A stretch of DNA of 64,000 bases. It comes from Algoriphagus sp. NG3. Lineage in GTDB: Bacteria; Bacteroidota; Bacteroidia; Cytophagales; Cyclobacteriaceae. The notes beneath the pieces are model-generated. The model was not told the origin of the DNA. It ran no database searches and was given only the letters and a program-made list of their open reading frames with translations. The stretch covers positions 4,752,501-4,816,500 of the forward strand of contig NZ_CP139421.1 of assembly GCF_034119865.1 (NCBI RefSeq). The letters are read 5' to 3'. This document shows, piece after piece, positions 52,432-62,084 of the stretch (positions within the stretch are counted from its first letter, which is position 1; every line of letters starts with the position of its first letter). Made by a program: the position numbers and the translations under genes.

Positions 52432-53370
52432 ATGAATAAATTCCACCTAGTCCTTCTTTATATCCTGGTAATTATCTGTCTGGCATCTGTGGCCCATGTA
52501 TTATGGAGGAATCCTCAAGAAATACAGGTAGAACCAGGGGTAGCAAGTGTGCAGATCCTGCAACGCATGCCAAGTCCCGCTAGGGATACGGTCAGACTTT
52601 TTGATTTGCCTGAGCAGTTGGACTTTGCCGGTGAACCTGTCCCTTTGGAACTGGAAGATGTAAGAGAACGGCTGGAGCGTGAAATATATGTGAATGCCTA
52701 CTGGCAATCCAATATGATCCTGCTCATGAAACGATCCGGGAAGTTTCTTCCCGAAATAGAAAATATGCTCAAGGAATATGGCATACCGGATGATTTCAAG
52801 TACCTGGCAATGGCAGAATCCGCTCTTATGAACGTAGCCTCTCCTGCCGGAGCAAAAGGGTTTTGGCAGATACTGGAATCCACGGGAAAGGAATATGGTC
52901 TGGAAATATCCAAAGATGTAGATGAGCGCTACCATCTTCAAAAAGCCACCTTTGCGGCCTCCAAGTATTTCCACAAGGCATTCGCCAGATTTGAAGACTG
53001 GACGGCGGTTGCGGCTAGTTATAATATGGGGCAAGCGGGATTTTCCAGGCGTCAGGAAGATCAGTTTGCCAATAACTATTATCACCTGTACTTAAATGAT
53101 GAGACGAGCCGGTATTTATTCAGGATACTGGCATTTAAAGTAATCTTCGAAAACCCCGGAGAATTCGGGTATTACTTGAAAGACTCCGACTATTATTCAA
53201 ATCCACCTCTCAAATCAATTAAAGTGGATGCTGATATCAAAAATTTAGCGGCTTGGGCTCGTCAGCAAGGCAGTACCTACAAGGATTTGAAATTGTACAA
53301 TCCGTGGCTCCGGGATAAGGATCTGAATGTAAAGCGCGGAAACACCTATGAAATAGTACTGCCTAAGTGA
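52432..53370 (+). CDS. Lytic transglycosylase (SLT domain, MltD-like)
   Basis: A membrane-anchored or periplasmic murein transglycosylase of 312 residues. It has an N-terminal hydrophobic segment (about 5-25), a helical linker, and an SLT domain (about 110-230) with AMAESALMNVASPAGAKGFWQI in pieces, where Glu129 is the catalytic acid, and AVAASYNMG near 198. The end (about 260-312) looks like a LysM-type domain (YKDLKLYNPWLRDKDLNVKRG). Such proteins cut peptidoglycan to form 1,6-anhydro-muropeptides during wall growth. There is no lipobox. It begins about 40 bases after the LOG gene. Confidence 0.88.
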   Translation: MNKFHLVLLYILVIICLASVAHVLWRNPQEIQVEPGVASVQILQRMPSPARDTVRLFDLPEQLDFAGEPVPLELEDVRERLEREIYVNAYWQSNMILLMKRSGKFLPEIENMLKEYGIPDDFKYLAMAESALMNVASPAGAKGFWQILESTGKEYGLEISKDVDERYHLQKATFAASKYFHKAFARFEDWTAVAASYNMGQAGFSRRQEDQFANNYYHLYLNDETSRYLFRILAFKVIFENPGEFGYYLKDSDYYSNPPLKSIKVDADIKNLAAWARQQGSTYKDLKLYNPWLRDKDLNVKRGNTYEIVLPK

Positions 53371-53497
53371 TTTTTCGGATGTGTGACACATGCAATCGAT
53401 ATGTTTTAACGAGGATGTCTTATCTCCCACACATTCCGCTTAGAGAAAGCATGAACCAATCTTGTCTTCTGGGGTTTTACTCTTTGAAGTTTACTAA

Positions 53498-53525
53498 TTT
53501 GTCCGGCTGAAAATCCCTACCTTTG
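53498..53525 (+). promoter_or_regulatory. Putative promoter of uvrA
   Basis: A TTTG at 53498-53501 and TACCTTTG at 53518-53525 are separated by 16 bases, close to the -33/-7 spacing of the Bacteroidota primary sigma factor. Confidence 0.5.
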
Positions 53526-53550
53526 CCGATTAAAATTGCCCGTCGAATAT

Positions 53551-56382
53551 ATGAGCCAAGTTACTCCTGCACAGGAAGAATACATAGAGATTTTTGGAGC
53601 CCGAGAGCATAATCTGAACAACCTGGATCTGAAGATTCCCCGCAACCAACTTGTGGTGATCACGGGTCTGAGTGGAAGTGGCAAAAGCTCCCTGGCGTTT
53701 GACACGATCTACGCCGAGGGACAGCGAAGGTACATGGAATCCTTCTCAGCCTATGCACGTTCGTTTCTGGGTGGCATGGAACGCCCCGATGTGGATAAGA
53801 TCAACGGGCTGTCGCCGGTAATTGCTATTGAGCAGAAGACTACTTCCAAAAACCCTCGATCCACCGTTGGGACAGTGACCGAAATCTATGATTTCATGCG
53901 TCTGCTGTATGCCAGGGCCGGGGAAGCCTATTCCTATCTGACAGGCAGTAAAATGGTCAGGCAGACTGAAGACCAGATCATCGATCTATTGTTCACAAAT
54001 TTTCTAAACCAAAAGCTATATATTCTGGCACCGGTGGTGAAAGGAAGAAAAGGCCATTATCGGGAGCTTTTTGAGCAGATCCGAAAAATGGGATTTTCCA
54101 AAGTACGTGTTGATGGCGTAGTGATGGAGATGGTTCCCAAAATGCAGGTGGACCGATACAAGATCCACGATATTGAAATTGTCATCGACAGAATAGTAGC
54201 AGAGGAATCAGACCGCTTCAGGATCACACAGTCCCTTAAATCTGCTCTTCAGCATGGAAAAGGAGTGATCATGATCCGGGATGAGGAAGGAGAGATCCAC
54301 CATTTTTCCAAATACCTGATGGATCCCGAGACAGGACTTTCTTATGAAGAGCCTGCACCAAACACATTTTCCTTCAATAGCCCATATGGAGCCTGTCCTA
54401 CTTGTAATGGGCTTGGGATTACAGAGGAAATTACCCGGGAAAGTATCATTCCAGACCCAACCCTCAGCATCACCCGGGGTGGTATTGCTCCACTTGGGGA
54501 ATACCGGGACATCTGGATTTTCAAGAAAATAGAAGCTATACTGAAGCACTATAAGTGCAGCATGAGTACGCCTATAGGAAAGCTCCCTGAACATGTGGTG
54601 GAGATACTCCTTAACGGCGATAAAATAGAGGTAGCTGTAGATTCTGTCAAACATCCCGGAACCAAGTGGCACACCACATTCGAGGGAATAATCAATTTCT
54701 TAAAGAAATATCAAGAAGGAAGCTCAGATAAAATACAGGATTGGGTGAGTGAATTCACCATCACCCAGACTTGCCCGGATTGCCATGGGTATAGGCTAAA
54801 GAATGAGGCGCTTCACATCAAAATTGACAATACCCACATCGGACAATTGGCTATGATGGATGTACGATCTCTGGGTGAGTGGTTTGTAGGATTGGAAGAC
54901 AGGCTCTCTGAAAAGCAAAATGTGATTGCAGTGGAAGTCCTCAAGGAGATCAGAAAAAGAATAGGTTTTCTGCTCGATATAGGACTGGATTACCTGTCTC
55001 TCAATAGACCACTGAGGACACTCTCAGGTGGAGAGGCACAGCGGATCAGGCTGGCAACGCAGATTGGGACCCAGCTGGTAGGGGTCTTGTATATTCTGGA
55101 CGAGCCAAGTATAGGACTGCATCAGCGTGACAATGAAAAACTGATACAAGCGCTTCAGAGTTTGCGTGACTTGGGTAATTCTGTGCTGGTAGTGGAGCAT
55201 GACAAGGACATGATGCTAGCTGCGGACTATCTACTCGATATGGGTCCTGGTGCCGGAAGGCATGGAGGGAATATTGTGGCGGAGGGTAAACCGGCTGAAA
55301 TAGTAAAAACAGAAGGTGTCACTGCAAAATATCTATCAGGGAGAATCGGACTCCCCGTACCAACAGTACGGAGAGACAGTAAAGGCAAATCACTTATAAT
55401 TAAAGGAGCCAGCGGCAATAACCTTAAAAACGTAGATCTTCATCTACCACTAGGTACTTTAATCTGTATAACCGGGGTCTCCGGAAGCGGCAAAAGTACG
55501 TTGATTCATGAGACGCTTTATCCTATTCTGAACCAGCATATTTACCATTCCAAGAAAAACCCAATGCCCTATAAGAGTGTAAATGGGTTGGAGCACCTGG
55601 ACAAGGTAATAGAGGTGGATCAATCCCCAATAGGCAGGACTCCACGCTCCAATCCTGCCACCTATACCGGTGTATTTTCTGATATCAGGGCACTATTCAC
55701 CGAGTTGCCTGAGGCTAAAATCAGGGGGTACAAGCCGGGTAGATTTTCTTTTAATGTCAAAGGGGGAAGATGTGAGGACTGTGAAGGAGCAGGAATGAAG
55801 CTGATCGAGATGGATTTTCTGCCTGATGTACATGTACCTTGCGAAACTTGCAAAGGCAAGCGTTATAACAGGGAAACGTTGGAGATCAGGTATAAGGGGA
55901 AGTCGATTTCAGACGTTCTCGACATGACCGTGGAGCAAGCCGTTGAGTTTTTCGACAAGATGCCAAAAATCCTCAGAAAGATTAAAACGCTGAATGATGT
56001 AGGACTGGGATACATTACCCTTGGTCAGCATGCCACCACACTCTCTGGAGGTGAAGCTCAGCGGGTCAAGTTAGCCACCGAGCTTTCTAAAAAAGATACC
56101 GGCAAGACCTTTTACATACTTGATGAGCCTACCACGGGGCTGCATTTCCAGGATATAGAACTTTTGATGCTCGTCGTAGATGGCCTAGTTGCTAAGGGAA
56201 ATACCGTTCTGATCATTGAGCACAACATGGACGTGATCAAAATGGCTGATTATATCGTGGACTTAGGCCCGGAAGGGGGAAATAAAGGGGGTAAAATCGT
56301 GGTACAGGGCACCCCGGAGAAAATCGCGGCTACCAAAGAGAGCCATACCGGTAAATTTCTCAAAATGGAATTAAATAGCTAA
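53551..56382 (+). CDS. uvrA: Excinuclease ABC subunit A
   Basis: UvrA finds DNA damage and loads UvrB in nucleotide excision repair. The 943-residue protein has two ABC ATPase modules. Module one: Walker [10 protein letters not shown] (about residues 34-42), a zinc finger with CPTCNGLG and a later CPDCHGYR, signature [12 protein letters not shown] (about 494). Module two: Walker [10 protein letters not shown] (about 646), zinc finger CEDCEGAG ... CETCKGKR, signature [12 protein letters not shown] (about 832). The ATG at 53551 is preferred to the TTG at 53536. No uvrB or uvrC is in the window. Normal length. Confidence 0.97.
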   Translation: MSQVTPAQEEYIEIFGAREHNLNNLDLKIPRNQLVVITGLSGSGKSSLAFDTIYAEGQRRYMESFSAYARSFLGGMERPDVDKINGLSPVIAIEQKTTSKNPRSTVGTVTEIYDFMRLLYARAGEAYSYLTGSKMVRQTEDQIIDLLFTNFLNQKLYILAPVVKGRKGHYRELFEQIRKMGFSKVRVDGVVMEMVPKMQVDRYKIHDIEIVIDRIVAEESDRFRITQSLKSALQHGKGVIMIRDEEGEIHHFSKYLMDPETGLSYEEPAPNTFSFNSPYGACPTCNGLGITEEITRESIIPDPTLSITRGGIAPLGEYRDIWIFKKIEAILKHYKCSMSTPIGKLPEHVVEILLNGDKIEVAVDSVKHPGTKWHTTFEGIINFLKKYQEGSSDKIQDWVSEFTITQTCPDCHGYRLKNEALHIKIDNTHIGQLAMMDVRSLGEWFVGLEDRLSEKQNVIAVEVLKEIRKRIGFLLDIGLDYLSLNRPLRTLSGGEAQRIRLATQIGTQLVGVLYILDEPSIGLHQRDNEKLIQALQSLRDLGNSVLVVEHDKDMMLAADYLLDMGPGAGRHGGNIVAEGKPAEIVKTEGVTAKYLSGRIGLPVPTVRRDSKGKSLIIKGASGNNLKNVDLHLPLGTLICITGVSGSGKSTLIHETLYPILNQHIYHSKKNPMPYKSVNGLEHLDKVIEVDQSPIGRTPRSNPATYTGVFSDIRALFTELPEAKIRGYKPGRFSFNVKGGRCEDCEGAGMKLIEMDFLPDVHVPCETCKGKRYNRETLEIRYKGKSISDVLDMTVEQAVEFFDKMPKILRKIKTLNDVGLGYITLGQHATTLSGGEAQRVKLATELSKKDTGKTFYILDEPTTGLHFQDIELLMLVVDGLVAKGNTVLIIEHNMDVIKMADYIVDLGPEGGNKGGKIVVQGTPEKIAATKESHTGKFLKMELNS

Positions 56383-56447
56383 CAAGGGTAATAATCAAAG
56401 GTATGCCCCTTTTATCAAAATAAACTGAAGGGGACAGCTGGGTTATT

Positions 56448-56455
56448 TATCTTTG
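56448..56455 (+). promoter_or_regulatory. Putative -7 promoter element of the LytS-type kinase gene
   Basis: TATCTTTG with 6 bases between it and the ATG at 56462, supporting that start over the TTG at 56453. Confidence 0.5.
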
Positions 56456-56461
56456 GGCGAT

Positions 56462-57514
56462 ATGAACAGAATAAGGCTATACTGGTTATTGCAGGTGATA
56501 GGTTGGGGTGGATTTGCCATGGTGAGCATCTTCCTGGCTTCACTTTCCAGTGGTGTCACCTCTGTGCAGATCTGGGCTTTTATAGTCCTGGCCGCCACCA
56601 ACCTTATTTCCACTCATTTTCTACGCTATATAGTTAAGACATACAACTGGTTCAAGCTCAGTATCCCGCAGCTTTTATTCCAGTCTTTCCTGGCAATTAT
56701 TGCCCTGTCTTTCGTAAATATAGTAGCCCAGATATTTATCAATATTGCCTTTGGTACGCTCAATCCTGATGAGGACTTCAAAATTTTATTGATCCTCGCT
56801 AATCTACTACAGGCTATTTTATTGTATGCTCTTTGGTTTTTGATGTACTTTCTGGTTCACTTTCTGGATAATTATAACTCCACCCTAAAGTACGAAGCCA
56901 AAATCAATGAGATCAGGCTCAACCATTTAAAAAGCCAACTCAATCCCCATTTTATATTTAATGCGCTCAATAGTGTGAGGGCATTAGTGGATGAGGATCC
57001 CGTCAAAGCAAAGACTGCCATTACCAGGATATCCAATATGCTTCGCTTCTCCCTGATGATGGACAAGAAGCAGACGATAGAATTTGGGGAGGAACTAAAC
57101 ACCGTAAAAGATTATTTAGAACTCGAAGCTATCAGGTTTGAAGAAAGGCTTAAGGTGGTGTACCATATCGAAGATGAATCCTATAGCTATAAAATACCCC
57201 CCATGATGCTGCAGACTATCGTGGAAAATGGCATCAAACATGGGGTCTCAAACCTCGTCAAAGGAGGTGTGATCGAAATCAAGTGCAGAGAGGGGTTACA
57301 TGACGATCTCTATATTCAGGTCAAAAACAGTGGGCAGCTTACACATCAGCCCTCCTTAAATGCTGATGATGAGCAAGGTCATGGGCTGAGCAATACCGTC
57401 CAAAGGCTAAAGCTGATCTATGGGGATAAAGCAAGCTTGCGTATCTTCAACTCCGGGATGCACTTCGTGATCACAGAAATAAAAATCCCGAAACAAAAAG
57501 TTACATTTGAATAA
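56462..57514 (+). CDS. LytS-family sensor histidine kinase
   Basis: A 350-residue kinase with about four N-terminal membrane helices (residues 10-135), a short linker and the His_kinase (LytS-type) domain, whose phosphoacceptor is His163 in LKSQLNPHFIFNALN. The C-terminal ATP-binding half has the VENGIKHG N box and the GHGLSNTVQRL motif. Proteins with this layout pair with LytTR-type regulators, and one follows 14 bases later. The signal sensed is not known; no extracytoplasmic domain is present. Confidence 0.92.
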   Translation: MNRIRLYWLLQVIGWGGFAMVSIFLASLSSGVTSVQIWAFIVLAATNLISTHFLRYIVKTYNWFKLSIPQLLFQSFLAIIALSFVNIVAQIFINIAFGTLNPDEDFKILLILANLLQAILLYALWFLMYFLVHFLDNYNSTLKYEAKINEIRLNHLKSQLNPHFIFNALNSVRALVDEDPVKAKTAITRISNMLRFSLMMDKKQTIEFGEELNTVKDYLELEAIRFEERLKVVYHIEDESYSYKIPPMMLQTIVENGIKHGVSNLVKGGVIEIKCREGLHDDLYIQVKNSGQLTHQPSLNADDEQGHGLSNTVQRLKLIYGDKASLRIFNSGMHFVITEIKIPKQKVTFE

Positions 57515-57528
57515 CAAACTCAACAAAC

Positions 57529-58263
57529 ATGCGAGCCATTGTAATTGATGATGAAAGATTAGCCAGAAAAGAGCTGATCAACCTCTTAAATCAACTAGAA
57601 AGCGTAGAAGTAGTCGGTGAGGCAGTAAACGTAGATGATGCCAAGGATAAAATAGAACAATTGAATCCAGACGTTATTTTTCTTGATATCCAAATGCCAG
57701 AAAAAACAGGATTCGACCTGCTGGAGGAATTGGATAACGTTCCCCATGTGATCTTTACCACCGCTTACGACGAGTATGCGTTGAAAGCTTTTCAGGTAAA
57801 TGCGCTGGACTATCTTCTAAAGCCCATCGAGCCTAAGCGACTGGAAGAAGCACTGACAAAATTGCAGGGCAAGATAGACGGATTTACCAAAAGTGAAGAT
57901 TCCCAGTCTTCCAACAACCAAAAGAAACTGACCTTAGATGACCAGGTATTTGTCAAGGATGGGGATAGATGTTGGTTTGTCAGGCTTTCCAACGTACGCC
58001 TATTTGAATCTGACGGTAATTATATCAAGGTTTACTTTGACAACTTTAAGCCAATGATCCACAAATCCCTGAATGCATTGGATGAGCGACTGGACGAAAA
58101 ATCATTTTTCCGGGCTAGCAGAAAACACATCATCAACCTTGGCTGGGTAGAGGGAATAGAACCTTGGTTTAACGGAGGACTGGTAGTCACGCTACGCGGT
58201 GGAGATAGAATTGAAGTGAGCAGAAGGCAAGCTGCCAGATTCAAGGAAATGATGAGCCTTTAG
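57529..58263 (+). CDS. LytTR-family response regulator
   Basis: A 244-residue regulator with an N-terminal receiver domain (phosphoacceptor Asp53 in FLDIQMP; acidic pair DDE at 7-9; Lys in LLKPIEP near 103) and a C-terminal LytTR DNA-binding domain (about 140-240), with the FESDGNYIKVYF and FFRASRKHIINL segments typical of the fold. It forms a two-component pair with the kinase encoded directly upstream. The target genes are not evident from the window. Confidence 0.93.
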   Translation: MRAIVIDDERLARKELINLLNQLESVEVVGEAVNVDDAKDKIEQLNPDVIFLDIQMPEKTGFDLLEELDNVPHVIFTTAYDEYALKAFQVNALDYLLKPIEPKRLEEALTKLQGKIDGFTKSEDSQSSNNQKKLTLDDQVFVKDGDRCWFVRLSNVRLFESDGNYIKVYFDNFKPMIHKSLNALDERLDEKSFFRASRKHIINLGWVEGIEPWFNGGLVVTLRGGDRIEVSRRQAARFKEMMSL

Positions 58264-58531
58264 TATTTTCAGGTAATTATAGTTGATTTTTGACGCCCTA
58301 TACACTATTCCGTCCGCCTCCGTGGATAGGGAGGGTTCTAAGGAATTATGATCAATCAGGGTTATGTCATACCTGAGTCAGACAGTCCGGCATACCGTAG
58401 GAAGATTTAATTTCATATATAGTAAAAAGCATTTGATTTCACTGATATTTTCTGTAACTAGAGATAATATTGCTGTGTTCAGCATAAAATTTTAGATTTC
58501 ACTATAAAACGCACATCTGCCAATATATCTT

Positions 58532-59287
58532 ATGAAGGAAGAGCGGATATTAATCGTCGAGGACGATATCAGCATCGCAGAGAATATCCAGGAAATACTA
58601 GAACTCCTGGGCTATGTCAATACAGATATTGCCAACTCTGCAAATCAATGCATAAAGATCATTAAGAAAAACCGCCCAGATCTGATATTCATGGATATCA
58701 AACTCAAAGGTGATAAAGACGGGATAGAGCTTGGGGAAATCGTAAAGCAAATGGTGGATGCCCCACTTGTCTACGTAACATCTTATTCAGATCCAACAAT
58801 TATTGAAAGAGCTAAGAGGATAAATCCGGCGGGATTTATAGTAAAGCCGTTTAATACCAATGATATCCATGCTATAGTGGAGATCGTACTCTATAATAAA
58901 CGCACCAAGCCAGTTACGGAAACTGCCGCAGTCAGTCCCCCAAGTGACAGCCCTTATCTGGTGACTGACGCTGTATTCATCAAAGCGGATAACGCCTTCG
59001 AACGGGTCTCTTATGAGGACATCCACTATGTGGAGGCAAATGGCAACATGGTTACGATTTTCACTAAAAAAAGAGATTACAATATCCGGAAATCGATGAA
59101 GGAAATCGAAGAAATCCTCCCTTCACAGATTTTTCTCCGGGTACAGAAGTCTTATATAGTTCATCTGGGACAGATCGAAAGTTTCAATACCAAAGAAATT
59201 ACCCTTCGCTCAGGAGCCACCGTGCAGGTAGGCCGACAGTACTATAACAGTTTTCTCGCAAAACTAAGTACCATCACAGAGAGCTAA
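58532..59287 (+). CDS. Response regulator with receiver and LytTR domains, no adjacent kinase
   Basis: A 251-residue regulator: receiver domain (EDD at 10-12; phosphoacceptor Asp55 in FMDIKLKGDKDG; Lys in IVKPFN near 106), a Pro/Ser/Thr-rich linker, and a C-terminal LytTR DNA-binding domain (about 155-245) with EANGNMVTIFT and FLRVQKSYIVHL. It lies 268 bases after the LytTR/LytS pair on the same strand. Its receiver resembles those that take signals from hybrid or soluble kinases (KGDKDG insert), so it may be phosphorylated by a kinase from elsewhere. It is followed by a strong terminator. Confidence 0.92.
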   Translation: MKEERILIVEDDISIAENIQEILELLGYVNTDIANSANQCIKIIKKNRPDLIFMDIKLKGDKDGIELGEIVKQMVDAPLVYVTSYSDPTIIERAKRINPAGFIVKPFNTNDIHAIVEIVLYNKRTKPVTETAAVSPPSDSPYLVTDAVFIKADNAFERVSYEDIHYVEANGNMVTIFTKKRDYNIRKSMKEIEEILPSQIFLRVQKSYIVHLGQIESFNTKEITLRSGATVQVGRQYYNSFLAKLSTITES

Positions 59288-59294
59288 AACAAAA

Positions 59295-59315
59295 AGGTGG
59301 GCTAAATGCCCACCT
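59295..59315 (+). terminator. Intrinsic terminator of the second LytTR gene
   Basis: A perfect 8-bp GC-rich stem (AGGTGGGC paired with GCCCACCT), 5-base loop, then CTTTC; 8 bases after the stop codon. Confidence 0.75.
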
Positions 59316-59386
59316 CTTTCGATTAACCAATCAACCAAATCTACCCTTACGAGTATTCGTTATGGGATTTTCACCCAGTAAGCTTA

Positions 59387-59608
59387 TCAGAGGACCGAGG
59401 AATCGGTCCTTAATTTTTGGAATTCAAATGCTTCTTCAGCATCAGGATTTAAAGGAGTACCGGTATTGTAAGTTGGTTCAGTATATTCAACAAGGGCAGT
59501 ATTCCTCGCAAGATTTGTCTCTACTTTAGCTTTCCAAACAATGGTAATTGCCATTACGAAGCCCAGTGCGGCACAAATGTTTTTTTGGGTAACTAGTGAA
59601 GTAATCAT
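59387..59608 (-). CDS. Small putative membrane protein, 73 residues
   Basis: A short frame with one plausible helix at about residues 10-24 (NICAALGFVMAITIVW), followed by a polar, acidic tail. The composition resembles a small exported or membrane-anchored protein, but no family is recognised and no promoter element stands out. It could also be chance. Confidence 0.35.
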   Translation of the reverse strand: MITSLVTQKNICAALGFVMAITIVWKAKVETNLARNTALVEYTEPTYNTGTPLNPDAEEAFEFQKLRTDSSVL

Positions 59609-59923
59609 GGCAGTAATAGTTGGTTTAATTTCTATACCTGCTATATGCCAAAAGTGACCCAAAATAAAAAATGCCCCTTAGAGCTGATTTAGGGCGGTTC
59701 AATCAAAAATGGTGTACGTAACCGAACAGCAGATCCCCAAGTGCGGACAAATACTACGAATAGTATCGGGATGCATACATGATATTTTTAGAGTTATAAG
59801 TAACTAAAGGTTAAAATTAGAAAAGAATTTTTTTAGTTATACAACTTGCATTTCAAGTGATTTTTTCTTATTTATATATTTGTAGCGAATTCTGAAGAAT
59901 ATTCGTATTCTTTTAAAAATACT
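59609..59923. other. AT-rich gene-free stretch
   Basis: No supported gene or clear structure; strongly AT-rich in the second half. It probably holds the promoter of the following small lipoprotein genes. Confidence 0.45.
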
Positions 59924-60093
59924 ATGAGAACATTAAAATCTTCACATTAATAGGTATTATAGGGCTGTTTTGCCAGTGTACCGATAATACTCCGCCAGCT
60001 TTTGGAGGTGAATCAGAAACAGTTTATCATATACTAACCGACATGTTATATGGAAAAATCGTATTGAATCCAATTGAAAACCATTTAAACTAA
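59924..60093 (+). pseudogene. Frameshifted small lipoprotein-like gene
   Basis: An ATG at 59924 opens MRTLK and then runs into a stop within eight codons. Starting instead at 59938 in the next frame gives an uninterrupted 51-residue sequence that begins with a signal-peptide-like hydrophobic stretch (IFTLIGIIGLFCQC) and a TDNTPPAFGG start of the mature part, ending at the TAA at 60091-60093. One extra A in the AAAA run at 59935-59938 would join the two into a 57-residue lipoprotein. The gene ends 7 bases before the next lipoprotein, suggesting an operon. Either a frameshift mutation or a homopolymer reading error. Confidence 0.55.
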
Positions 60094-60100
60094 AAGAAAT

Positions 60101-60421
60101 ATGAAAACCTATCTTTTAATTATCTCATTGGCCCTTTTCCTTAATTCTTGTTCCGATATCTTCAGCGAAAATGATGTGAAAGGGGTAGAAGCTAGGCTAA
60201 TATTTGCCGGGTCAGAAGCATCTGACGGATGCGGATGGTTATTGGTGCTATCGGAAGAAGAAAAATACAAACCCTCATCACTATCTGAAGAATTTAAAGT
60301 AAATGGGTTGGCGGTAAAAGTCTCATTTAAAGAGCTAGATACCATTTATTCCTGTGGATTTCCTTCTGTCAATTCACCAGAATACCAAAATGTCAAAATT
60401 ACAAAAATTGATAAAATCTAA
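60101..60421 (+). CDS. Small lipoprotein, hypothetical
   Basis: The 106-residue precursor has a signal peptide ending in a lipobox (FLNSC, Cys17) and so should be lipid-anchored. The mature part contains GCGWLLVLSEE and SCGFP with two further Cys residues, and reads like a small beta-sandwich of a kind seen in many Bacteroidota lipoproteins. Function unknown. It follows the frameshifted small gene by 7 bases. Confidence 0.72.
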   Translation: MKTYLLIISLALFLNSCSDIFSENDVKGVEARLIFAGSEASDGCGWLLVLSEEEKYKPSSLSEEFKVNGLAVKVSFKELDTIYSCGFPSVNSPEYQNVKITKIDKI

Positions 60422-60502
60422 CCTTTAACCATGATGTTTTTAAAAAGCATATTGGTTTCATAGCTATTCTAAAAAGAAATCCATCTTTGATCCAATTATA
60501 GT

Positions 60503-60528
60503 AAAAATGCTCCGTACGGAGCATTTTT
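60503..60528. terminator. Bidirectional terminator between lipoprotein and phoH genes
   Basis: A 26-base perfect palindrome with arms ending AAAAATGCTCC / GGAGCATTTTT; A and T runs on either side let it end transcription from both directions. Confidence 0.85.
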
Positions 60529-60557
60529 ATACTTAAACGAAGGCTATAAGTAAAACC

Positions 60558-61904
60558 CTATAAAAGCTCATTCGCCAAATTAGCCAGCTCCGAGCGCTCA
60601 CCCTTTTCAAGCTTGATATGTGCATAGAGCGGATGATCTTTTACGCGGTCAATCAAATAGGACAAACCATTCGACTGGGAATCCAAATAAGGCGTATCGA
60701 TCTGGAACACGTCTCCGGTGAACACGATCTTCGTATTCTCTCCCGCCCTGGAGATAATTGTCTTGATCTCGTGCGGGGTAAGGTTTTGCGCCTCATCTAC
60801 TATGAAGAAAATATTCGAAAGTGAACGTCCCCGGATATAAGCCAGAGGCTGGATCACCAGCTTTTCCTGGTTGACCAGCTCAGTGATTTTCTGAAATTCC
60901 TTGTCTGTCTCCTTATACTGGTTTTGGATAAATTTCAGGTTGTCCCAAAGCGGTTCCATGTAAGGGTTCAGCTTGGATTTAATATCTCCAGGCAAATATC
61001 CTATGTCTTTATTACTCAAAGGGACAATCGGTCTGGCCAAGAAAATCTGCTTGTATTCCCGCCTTTGCTCCAAAGCTCCCGCAAGAGCCAATAAAGTCTT
61101 ACCTGTTCCGGCAACTCCTTGTATGGAAACCAAGCGTATATTTGGATTGGTGATCGCATGTAGTGCGAAGGTCTGTTCCGCATTTTTCGGCTTGATATTA
61201 TACGCCAGCTTCTTATCAACCCGCTCGAGGATGCTTTCCTCAGAATTGTAATAGGCTAAGACTGAATTCTTATCGCTTTTGAGAATGTAATAGGCATTTG
61301 CTTTCCTTTTCCGGGTGCCGAGTACTGTCTTTGCCTCGATATAACTCTGATCATAGAGCTTGTTGATATGCTCTGGATCGATGTTATCTAGAATATACTT
61401 ACCCGTATTCTCGAGCTCAACTATATTTTTGATCTTGCCCGTTTCATAATCCTCGGCTAGCAAATCAATGGATTTAGCCTTCAGCCTGAGATTAATATCC
61501 TTGCTCACCAGAATGACTTTTCTGCCCTTCTCATGCTGCTTCAGGTAGAGAGCGCAGTTGAGAATCTTATGGTCGTTTTTCTCCTCACCAAAAATTTCAT
61601 TGGCATTGACCTGATTCTCCGGATTCATCAATATTCTGAAATTACCTTTGGTTTTTCCGTTCAGCGGAGTCCACTCATGGATCATATGATCCTGAGACAG
61701 TTTATCCAGTAAACGGATGAATTCCCGGGCTTCAAAATTCTTGGTGTCATTGCCTTTCTTGAATTGATCAAGTTCCTCCAGCACGGTAATCGGTATGACC
61801 ACATCGTGCTCGGCAAAATTCATAATGGAGTTGTGTGCGTATAGGATTACTGAAGTATCCAGCACAAAGATTTTCCGATCTTTATCGGATTTGGCTCTAG
61901 GCAT
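60558..61904 (-). CDS. PIN-PhoH ATPase (PhoH2/YlaK-like)
   Basis: A 448-residue protein with an N-terminal PIN nuclease domain (about residues 10-150; LDTSVILYAHN with Asp16, and the later acidic DINLR) and a C-terminal PhoH NTPase domain with Walker A GVAGTGKT (263-270) and IVDEAQN near 367 as Walker B. PhoH2-type proteins of this layout have RNA helicase and ribonuclease activities in mycobacteria, so a role in RNA turnover is likely here; this is inference from the family. It has no antitoxin-like partner directly upstream. Confidence 0.92.
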   Translation of the reverse strand: MPRAKSDKDRKIFVLDTSVILYAHNSIMNFAEHDVVIPITVLEELDQFKKGNDTKNFEAREFIRLLDKLSQDHMIHEWTPLNGKTKGNFRILMNPENQVNANEIFGEEKNDHKILNCALYLKQHEKGRKVILVSKDINLRLKAKSIDLLAEDYETGKIKNIVELENTGKYILDNIDPEHINKLYDQSYIEAKTVLGTRKRKANAYYILKSDKNSVLAYYNSEESILERVDKKLAYNIKPKNAEQTFALHAITNPNIRLVSIQGVAGTGKTLLALAGALEQRREYKQIFLARPIVPLSNKDIGYLPGDIKSKLNPYMEPLWDNLKFIQNQYKETDKEFQKITELVNQEKLVIQPLAYIRGRSLSNIFFIVDEAQNLTPHEIKTIISRAGENTKIVFTGDVFQIDTPYLDSQSNGLSYLIDRVKDHPLYAHIKLEKGERSELANLANELL

Positions 61905-62033
61905 GCGCAGGTAGTGTAGTGGTACTATGTGATTTAATTTAGAAAAATATTTGGGCTATTGACAAAGTTTCAATGAGAATTTATGGTTAATTAAATATGA
62001 CGATACGCTATAGCTTTGACTATCAATCCAATA

Positions 62034-62068
62034 AAAAAAGGGCAGAATTTATCGTTCTGCCCTTTTTT
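62034..62068 (-). terminator. Intrinsic terminator of the SNF2-type gene
   Basis: A perfect 14-bp stem (62034-62047 with 62055-62068) with a 7-base loop, followed on the minus strand by T bases; 16 bases beyond the stop codon. Confidence 0.85.
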
Positions 62069-62084
62069 GAAAAATCATAGTTTT

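Noticed and set aside
52501..53085. 194-residue minus-strand frame opposite the lytic transglycosylase gene
   Set aside because: Shadow frame; the SLT motifs support the other strand.
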